From contig NZ_JAFLNF010000008.1 in the NCBI RefSeq assembly GCF_017313085.1, positions 124,001 through 188,000 of the forward strand: DNA of 64,000 nucleotides. The letters are read 5' to 3'. The translations under genes were made by a program, and so were the position numbers. Shown here in pieces: positions 58,946-64,000 of this stretch. The stretch's first letter is position 1. Each line of letters starts with the position of its first letter. The notes under the pieces were generated by a model. It worked only from the letters and a program-made list of their open reading frames with translations, was not told the DNA's origin and searched no databases. The stretch is from Roseibium limicola (GTDB lineage: Bacteria; Pseudomonadota; Alphaproteobacteria; Rhizobiales; Stappiaceae).

Positions 58946-59956
58946 ATGTCGGAACAACTCGCCAAGCTGCACACTGAGGCACTTGAGTCGCACACCGCCT
59001 ATCTGACGTCGGCGGAGCGGACTCTGGAAGCTGAAATTGCCGGAATGAGCGCCCTTCGGGCAGCTCTTCACAACGGCCTTTCAAAACCCTTCGTCGAAAC
59101 CGTTGATCTGATTTCCCGTAGCCCCGGCCGCGTGATCCTGACCGGCATCGGCAAGAGCGGCCATATCGGCACCAAGCTCGCCGCCACCCTGGCCTCCACC
59201 GGAACACCGGCGTTTTTCGTCCATGCGGCTGAAGCCAGCCATGGCGATATGGGGATGATCACTCAGGACGATGTGGTGATTGCGCTGTCATGGTCCGGAG
59301 AAACCCAGGAGCTGGCGAGCCTCGTCAGCTATACAAGGCGCTTCAAGGTGCCGCTGGTCGCCATCACATCGTCGAAGAACAGCACACTGGGCAAGGCTTC
59401 CGACATCATCCTGCAAATGCCCAAGGTCACTGAAGCCTGTCCGCATGGGCTGGCTCCGACCACCTCGACCCTGCTGCAAATGGCCATTGGCGATGCGCTC
59501 GCCATCGCCCTGCTGGATTCTCGTGGCTTCACTGCCCAGGATTTCCGCATTTTCCACCCCGGCGGCCGCCTCGGCGCCAGCCTGAAGACCGCCCGCGACA
59601 TCATGCACACCGGAACAGCCATTCCGCTGATCGCCCGCGATGGCACCATGTCCGATGCCCTGCTGCTGATGACCCAGAAAGGCTTCGGCACTGTCGGCGT
59701 TCTCAATGAAGATGGTGCCCTCATCGGCGTCATCACCGATGGCGATCTTCGTCGTCACATCTCCTCCAACCTGCTGGAGTTGATGGTTGAGGATGTGATG
59801 ACCCCGGCCCCGAAGACGATCCCCCAGACGGCCCTGACCGGCACGATCATGGAGCTGTTGAACAGCAAGGGCATCACCTCCGTCTTCGTGGTCGACGACA
59901 CCAAGCCGATCGGCCTCATCCATTTGCACGACTTGCTGCGCATTGGCGCCGCCTGA
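58946..59956 (+). CDS. kdsD: Arabinose-5-phosphate isomerase (KpsF/GutQ/KdsD type)
   Basis: A 336-residue enzyme that converts ribulose 5-phosphate to arabinose 5-phosphate, the first step to KDO of lipopolysaccharide. An N-terminal SIS domain has GIGKSGHIGTKLAATLASTGTPAFFVHAAEA and the phosphate-binding SWSGET and TSSKNSTLGK; HGLAPTTSTLLQMAIGDALA follows. A pair of CBS domains completes the protein. AAGGAA precedes the ATG at 58946. Members of this family cannot be separated by sequence, but LPS synthesis is the likely role because no capsule genes are nearby. Confidence 0.92.
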   Translation: MSEQLAKLHTEALESHTAYLTSAERTLEAEIAGMSALRAALHNGLSKPFVETVDLISRSPGRVILTGIGKSGHIGTKLAATLASTGTPAFFVHAAEASHGDMGMITQDDVVIALSWSGETQELASLVSYTRRFKVPLVAITSSKNSTLGKASDIILQMPKVTEACPHGLAPTTSTLLQMAIGDALAIALLDSRGFTAQDFRIFHPGGRLGASLKTARDIMHTGTAIPLIARDGTMSDALLLMTQKGFGTVGVLNEDGALIGVITDGDLRRHISSNLLELMVEDVMTPAPKTIPQTALTGTIMELLNSKGITSVFVVDDTKPIGLIHLHDLLRIGAA

Positions 59957-60086
59957 AGACACGCGAAAGATCAATCCTTCATGAGTTTCCGCACTTTGCG
60001 GGGATCGGTTAGGATTTGATTAGCCTTGATGTTCCTAAGATGCACACCGGCGAAATCGCCCATCCTTGTCTTTATGGTGTGCCTGT

Positions 60087-60854
60087 ATGGATCTCGCGAC
60101 GCTCATCGGAATGATCGGTGCCTTTGGTATCGTGGTGGTGGCTATCTTTCTTGGCGGAAGTTTCAGCCAGTTCATTGACGTTCCTTCCATGTTGATCGTG
60201 ATCGGTGGTGGCCTTATGGCCACCATGATCCGCTTCCAGCTTTCAGATGTCGGCAAGGCCTTCGGCACCGGGTTCAAGGTCGCGCTTGCGGGTTCCGGCG
60301 CCAAGCCGCGCGATCTGATTGCCGAAATCACCAACCTCGGCGAAGTCGTCCGCAAGTCCGGCCCTCTCGGCCTTGAAAACGTTGACGTTTCCGACCCGAT
60401 CCTGGCCAAGGGCGTGCAATATATCGCCGATGGATATGAGCTCGATTTCATCCGCGAATCGATGGAACGCGAACGCGACCTGAACCTTTCCCGGCTCGCG
60501 GAAGGCAAGCGCGTCTTCAAGGCTCTGGGCGATTCAGCCCCCGCCTTCGGCATGATCGGGACGCTCGTGGGTCTGGTGCAGATGCTCGCCAACATGGATG
60601 ATCCGGCAGCGATTGGCCCCTCCATGGCGGTCGCGCTGCTGACGACGCTCTACGGCGCTCTGATCTCCAACATCATCTGTATTCCGCTGACTGAAAAGCT
60701 CGACGCCAAGTTCGATGTCGATGATCTCAACACCACTTTGATCATCGATGGCGTGTTGCAGATCCGCGAATCGAAGAGCCCGGCGCTGATCAAGGAAATG
60801 TTGATCGCTTATCTGCCTGAAAAACTGCGGGCCGATCTGGTCGACGCGGCCTAA
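60087..60854 (+). CDS. motA: Flagellar motor-type stator protein MotA/PomA
   Basis: A 255-residue inner membrane protein with four predicted helices and the cytoplasmic loop of MotA. It begins MDLATLIGMIGAFGIVVVAIFLGGSFSQFIDVPSMLIVIGGG, which resembles sodium-type PomA more than proton-type MotA, and has ALGDSAPAFGMIGTLVGLVQML of the stator pore. It forms a complex with the downstream motB gene, 15 bases away. No flagellar genes are nearby. Confidence 0.88.
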   Translation: MDLATLIGMIGAFGIVVVAIFLGGSFSQFIDVPSMLIVIGGGLMATMIRFQLSDVGKAFGTGFKVALAGSGAKPRDLIAEITNLGEVVRKSGPLGLENVDVSDPILAKGVQYIADGYELDFIRESMERERDLNLSRLAEGKRVFKALGDSAPAFGMIGTLVGLVQMLANMDDPAAIGPSMAVALLTTLYGALISNIICIPLTEKLDAKFDVDDLNTTLIIDGVLQIRESKSPALIKEMLIAYLPEKLRADLVDAA

Positions 60855-60869
60855 TTTTAAGGACACATC

Positions 60870-61724
60870 ATGGCAAGGAAAAAAGAGCAAGGCGGCGGCG
60901 GCGCTCCCGACTGGCTGGTGACCTTCGCCGATCTGATGTCACTGCTCGTCTGTTTCTTCGTTCTGATCATCTCCTTTTCCATTCAGGACAAGGAAAAGCT
61001 TCAGGTTGTTGCCGGCTCAATGCGAGAAGCCTTTGGTGTGAAGGACAGCTCCAAGCGCACCGGAATCATCGAGGTCGAGGGCATTCCGATCCGCGACTAC
61101 ATGAAGGAAATCTCCCAGGTTCCGCAGGAAAAGGATTCCGATTTCTCCAATGAGCGCCACGACCAGCGCAGCAAGCAGGGACCGGAAGCCAACACCTACG
61201 ACACCATGAAGGCCGATATCGAAAAACCGCGCCAGTTCGCTACCGCAGCTGCGTCCTTGCGACAGGCCTGGCAGGAAATGCCGGAAATCACCGAGATTTC
61301 GTCCAACATCATTCTGGAAGAAACCGAAGAAGGTCTGAATATCCTGCTCGTCGATCAGGATGGCCGGTCGATGTTCCGCGAAGGCTCCAAATTCCCCTAT
61401 GAAACCACCCGCCGATTGCTGGCCAAGATGGCACCTGTGCTGTCGCAAATGCCGAACCGGATCGAGATCACCGGTCACACCACCGCTGGCGGACAGACCA
61501 TCGACCCGTCCTACACCGGGTGGGACCTGTCATCTGAGCGCGCCAATGTCGCCCGCCAGGTGCTGAACGAATATGGTGTTCCGGATGATCAGTTTTTTGC
61601 TGTCATTGGCAAGGCCGACACGGAACCCATGTTCCCCAACGATCCTTATCTCGCAGCCAACCGCCGTATCGGCATTCTGCTGAAAGCTGAATCCCCGCCC
61701 ATCCCTCCCGGCCACAAGCCGTAA
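60870..61724 (+). CDS. motB: Flagellar motor-type stator protein MotB/PomB
   Basis: A 284-residue protein with a short N-terminus and one transmembrane helix carrying the ion-binding Asp in PDWLVTFADLMSLLVCFFVLIISFS, then a linker and a C-terminal OmpA domain (about 165-275) with NRIEITGHTTAGG, LSSERANVARQVL and NRRIGILLKAE that binds peptidoglycan. It anchors the stator to the cell wall. The sequence around the Asp resembles PomB. Ile-Ser-Phe-Ser at the helix end is usual for this group. Confidence 0.88.
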   Translation: MARKKEQGGGGAPDWLVTFADLMSLLVCFFVLIISFSIQDKEKLQVVAGSMREAFGVKDSSKRTGIIEVEGIPIRDYMKEISQVPQEKDSDFSNERHDQRSKQGPEANTYDTMKADIEKPRQFATAAASLRQAWQEMPEITEISSNIILEETEEGLNILLVDQDGRSMFREGSKFPYETTRRLLAKMAPVLSQMPNRIEITGHTTAGGQTIDPSYTGWDLSSERANVARQVLNEYGVPDDQFFAVIGKADTEPMFPNDPYLAANRRIGILLKAESPPIPPGHKP

Positions 61725-61775
61725 GCAGAAGGCAAGCGGTATTTCCTTCCACACGCTCCGCGCTTCCCCTTCTGC

Positions 61776-61852
61776 TGTCCCGGATACCGATCCGGGACCT
61801 CATGGCGCCAATGCGCCTGCAGTGAGCCAGGTCCCGGCTCAAGGCCAGGACA
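61776..61852. repeat. 77-nt palindromic intergenic repeat, copy A
   Basis: This copy begins TGTCCCGGATACC and ends CAAGGCCAGGACA. The ends TGTCC and GGACA pair, and inside GATCCGGGACCT and AGGTCCCGG form an inner stem. It matches copy B at 62109-62185 in 69 of 77 positions without a gap. Confidence 0.75.
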
Positions 61853-61894
61853 CAGTGGTGGAGGGAAGTTTTTCTTTGAGTTGCAACGCCCTCG

Positions 61895-62060
61895 GCTCAC
61901 CGATCCCGGCTCTGCGCTGTGCTTGGCCGGGAGGACGATGGTGAGTGTCGAGGGAAGCATCAGCTGCCATTGCGCGACATCGGTCGCTTTCGCACACCCT
62001 CGCCTAAGTCATCCCGCACGCAGCGCCAGCGGAGATGCGGAACCGGTGAGCCACAGTTTC
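61895..62060. repeat. Degenerate palindromic repeat remnants between copies A and B
   Basis: A stretch containing CCGATCCCGGCTCTGCGC, GGCCGGGAGGAC and GTCATCCCGC resembles partial or decayed members of the same kind of REP-like element. No open frame with family similarity is found here. Confidence 0.4.
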
Positions 62061-62108
62061 GCGTGTATCCCCACCGAAGCTCGCGACCGCACATCGATCA
62101 CCTTGCGC

Positions 62109-62185
62109 TGTCCCGGACACCGATCCGGGACCTCATTGACCCAATGAGCCTGCAGGGAGCCAGGTCCCGGCGCAAGGCCGGGACA
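62109..62185. repeat. 77-nt palindromic intergenic repeat, copy B
   Basis: Starts TGTCCCGGACACC and ends CAAGGCCGGGACA. The outer TGTCCCGG/CCGGGACA stem is perfect in this copy. It lies in the gap between motB and nfeD, both transcribed toward it. Confidence 0.75.
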
Positions 62186-62200
62186 GCGAGACGTAGCCTT

Positions 62201-62680
62201 TCAATTGGTCGACGCAGTTTCATCCTCGACAGGGGCCACCACCAGGTGAGCGCCTTCGATGCGTTCCACCCGAACATTCACTCCGGCCGGTAAATCCGGC
62301 CCTGATACCCGCCAGACCGTGTCATCAATGGAGAGATTGCCGCTGCCCTGATGAAGCGGCGAGGCCAGCGTGAAGACGCGACCGATATAGCGGCTGCCGC
62401 GTTTGTTGAGTTGCGGGTCGCCTTCCTCGGACTTCAGACGCGAGATCAGCCCGCGCCCCAAAAAGAAGCTGGCAAAGGCAAGAACCACATAGAGAATGAG
62501 CGCGACCTGCCAGCTCATGTCGATGACCAGTGCAACTGCGCCCACAAGTATGGCCGCAATGCCGAACCACAGAAACAGCGTGCCAGGGGCGACGATTTCC
62601 AGCCCCAGAAGCAGCAGCCCCAGGACCCACCAGGCCCAGGGGCCAAGGGCGCGGATCTGGTCCAGAATGACACTGTCCAT
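62201..62680 (-). CDS. NfeD-family membrane protein
   Basis: A 159-residue protein with two or three hydrophobic helices (WAWWVLGLLLLGLEIVAPGTLFLWFGIAA and VALILYVVLAFASFFLG) and a C-terminal OB-fold domain with GRVFTLASPLHQGSGNLSIDDTVWRVSGPDLPAG. It is the usual partner of SPFH proteins. Its ATG shares one base with the stop codon of the upstream SPFH gene (TGATG), so the two are translationally coupled. Confidence 0.9.
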   Translation of the reverse strand: MDSVILDQIRALGPWAWWVLGLLLLGLEIVAPGTLFLWFGIAAILVGAVALVIDMSWQVALILYVVLAFASFFLGRGLISRLKSEEGDPQLNKRGSRYIGRVFTLASPLHQGSGNLSIDDTVWRVSGPDLPAGVNVRVERIEGAHLVVAPVEDETASTN

Positions 62681-63675
62681 CAGTCGGTCTCCCGGCCCTG
62701 CCCGGTTTCAGGCACGCTACTGCTGCGGGCGGAAGCGGTTGATCCTGAGCCGAAGGCTTCCTTGGCAATTTCGCCGATCCCGGTCAGAGCGCCCAGCATG
62801 GACGTTGCCTCGATCGGCATTATCAGGGTTTTCTGATTACGTGAGGTCGCCATCTTGCCGAAGGCCTCAATGTATTTGTTGGCAACAAAATAGTTGATTG
62901 CCTGAACGTCTCCGGCGGCAATTGCCTCACTCACCAGCTGCGTCGCCTTGGCTTCCGCTTCGGCCTCTCGTTCGCGCGCCTCGGAATCCCGGAAAGCGGA
63001 TTCGCGCCGACCTTCGGCCTCCAGAATGAGCGACTGCTTCTGCCCTTCCGCCTTGAGAATTTCGGACTGCCTGCGGCCTTCTGCTTCCAGAATAGCCGCA
63101 CGCTTTTCACGTTCGGCCTTCATCTGTCGGCCCATGGCTTCCACCAGATCGCGCGGCGGATTGATGTCTTTGATTTCGATGCGGGTGATCTTGATCCCCC
63201 AGGGCTCTACCGCAGCATCCACCACTCGGAGCAGTTGGGCATTGATCTCATCGCGGTTGGAGAGCAGTTGATCGAGATCCATCGACCCCATGACAGACCG
63301 AATGTTGGTCATCGTCAGGTTGAGGATCGCGTTCTGCAGACCCAGCACTTCATAGGCCGCCCGGGCCGCATCCAGAACCTGATAGAAGGTCACCCCATCC
63401 GCTGTTACCGACGCGTTGTCGCGGGTGATGACCTCTTGCGACGGCACGTCGAGCACCTGCTCCATCATGTTGAGCTTTTGCCCGATCCGGTCGATGAACG
63501 GTACGATGAAGTTCAGGCCCGGTGTCAGCGTCGCGCGATACCGCCCGAACCGCTCGATCGTGTAGTTATGACCTTGGGGCACTGTCTTGACCCCGGAGAA
63601 AAACACCAGAACCACGAGGGCCAGAAAAACGATCAAGACGATGTCAAAACCGAACAAATTCAAATCAACGTCCAC
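62680..63675 (-). CDS. qmcA: SPFH/Band 7 membrane protein (QmcA-like)
   Basis: A 331-residue membrane protein with one N-terminal helix (FGFDIVLIVFLALVVLVFF) and an SPFH domain: VPQGHNYTIERFGRYRATLTPGLNFIVPFID, IRSVMGSMDLDQLLSNRDEINAQLL and GIKITRIEIKDINPP. A coiled-coil of Ala/Glu/Arg repeats (EAEGRRQSEILKAEGQKQS) leads to a conserved end. QmcA/stomatin proteins form membrane assemblies and aid protein quality control. GGAG eight bases upstream supports the GTG at 63675. It forms an operon with nfeD. Confidence 0.92.
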   Translation of the reverse strand: MDVDLNLFGFDIVLIVFLALVVLVFFSGVKTVPQGHNYTIERFGRYRATLTPGLNFIVPFIDRIGQKLNMMEQVLDVPSQEVITRDNASVTADGVTFYQVLDAARAAYEVLGLQNAILNLTMTNIRSVMGSMDLDQLLSNRDEINAQLLRVVDAAVEPWGIKITRIEIKDINPPRDLVEAMGRQMKAEREKRAAILEAEGRRQSEILKAEGQKQSLILEAEGRRESAFRDSEAREREAEAEAKATQLVSEAIAAGDVQAINYFVANKYIEAFGKMATSRNQKTLIMPIEATSMLGALTGIGEIAKEAFGSGSTASARSSSVPETGQGRETD

Positions 63676-63921
63676 GACGCGTCTCCCATGTGGCGAAACA
63701 AGTTTCGAGTATGCAAATCCCACGCACCAAATACCAGCTCACAGCCGCACGCGGACAATAAAATGCAGCAAACGGCATATCTCTCACTATGTTGATGCCC
63801 CCCGTTGCCGTCCCGACAACTGCCGGAAAGCTCCGGCATCCAAGTTAAGCTCATCACGGAGCACTGATATTCCGGCGCGAGGCCGGGGCAGCGAGGTCTG
63901 CAGGGTTCAAGCTGTGAAAAC
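63676..63921. repeat. Intergenic region with a REP-like fragment (copy C at 63870-63895)
   Basis: Bases 63870-63895 match the right end of copy B in 23 of 26 positions (TTCCGGCGCGAGGCCGGGGC and following). A nearby GCCGG/CCGGC hairpin (63822-63837) may be the left arm. No gene is supported in the gap. Confidence 0.5.
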
Positions 63922-63948
63922 AAAAAAGGGGCGATCGGATCGCCCCTT
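63922..63948 (-). terminator. Terminator for a minus-strand gene entering from the right edge
   Basis: AAGGGGCGAT pairs with ATCGCCCCTT; the A-run at its left is a T-run on the minus strand. Confidence 0.7.
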
Positions 63949-63966
63949 CAGATAGCTCGCAACAAG

Positions 63967-63999
63967 TCAGACCAGACTCACAACCAGCCGGACAATTCT
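63967..63999 (-). CDS. C-terminal 10 residues of an unidentified gene truncated by the window edge
   Basis: On the minus strand a frame from the right edge ends in TGA at 63967-63969 with the residues RIVRLVVSLV. The terminator lies 18 bases further on, which makes this the likely gene end. Nothing can be said of its identity. Confidence 0.4.
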   Translation of the reverse strand, partial: RIVRLVVSLV

Positions 64000-64000
64000 T

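Overview
The window is GC-rich, densely packed bacterial chromosome, almost certainly from an alphaproteobacterium of the Hyphomicrobiales (Rhizobiales). The evidence is a set of order- or class-specific genes: TrcR (DUF1013), RcdA (DUF1465), CpdR, GapR (DUF2312), DUF1192, DUF1036, DUF1244, an aa3-type oxidase subunit IV beside a three-gene pntAA-pntAB-pntB transhydrogenase, and a HisN-type histidinol phosphatase. A marine or Stappiaceae-like genus is a guess from gene content only. I see no prophage, insertion sequence, CRISPR array or integrated island. This is core chromosome with a few accessory modules.

Left third (1-20 kb): the tail of an OmpA-like gene, trcR, a quinone oxidoreductase, DUF1192, a candidate small RNA, rcdA with a CtrA-type box, a hemerythrin-like protein, rpmE, an MsbA-like ABC exporter, a sigma-54 response regulator, a PAP2 phosphatase/DUF1206 pair, pepF, a heme-dependent N-demethylase-like protein, an ABC1 kinase, the oxidase subunit IV gene and pntAA-AB-B, then an RluA-type pseudouridine synthase and a TPR lipoprotein.

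Middle (20-44 kb): rpsU, a MATE exporter, purEK, two divergent DUF465 genes, an acyl-CoA synthetase, a TauE/SafE permease, prpE, an SDR dehydrogenase, a DUF882 cell-wall peptidase with a long Pro/Ala tail, pyk-DUF1036, DUF1244-gapR, two hydrolases, a TPR protein, rpmJ, tRNA-Val(GAC), cpdR, an N-formylglutamate amidohydrolase, a second candidate small RNA, hisN, and an hsp20 gene preceded by two heat-shock-type promoters and a ROSE-like RNA thermometer.

Right third (44-64 kb): a threonine aldolase-like enzyme, then a four-gene minus-strand operon bufA-bufB-bufC-doxX. This is a bufferin-type RiPP metallophore system: a Cys4 precursor, a DUF692/MNIO modifying enzyme, a DUF2063 partner and a DoxX membrane protein. 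It is followed by gltBD (glutamate synthase), envelope genes (DUF459, a lytic transglycosylase, a beta-barrel protein), kdsD, an isolated PomAB-like stator pair, a region of palindromic repeats, and the nfeD/qmcA membrane pair.

Functional themes: CtrA/cell-cycle control (trcR, rcdA, cpdR, gapR), redox and nitrogen metabolism (pntAB, gltBD, purEK, hisN), envelope maintenance, and metal and heat stress (buf operon, hsp20). The most interesting elements are the bufferin operon, the two CCUCC-containing small RNA candidates, the hsp20 control region and the 77-nt twin palindromic repeats.
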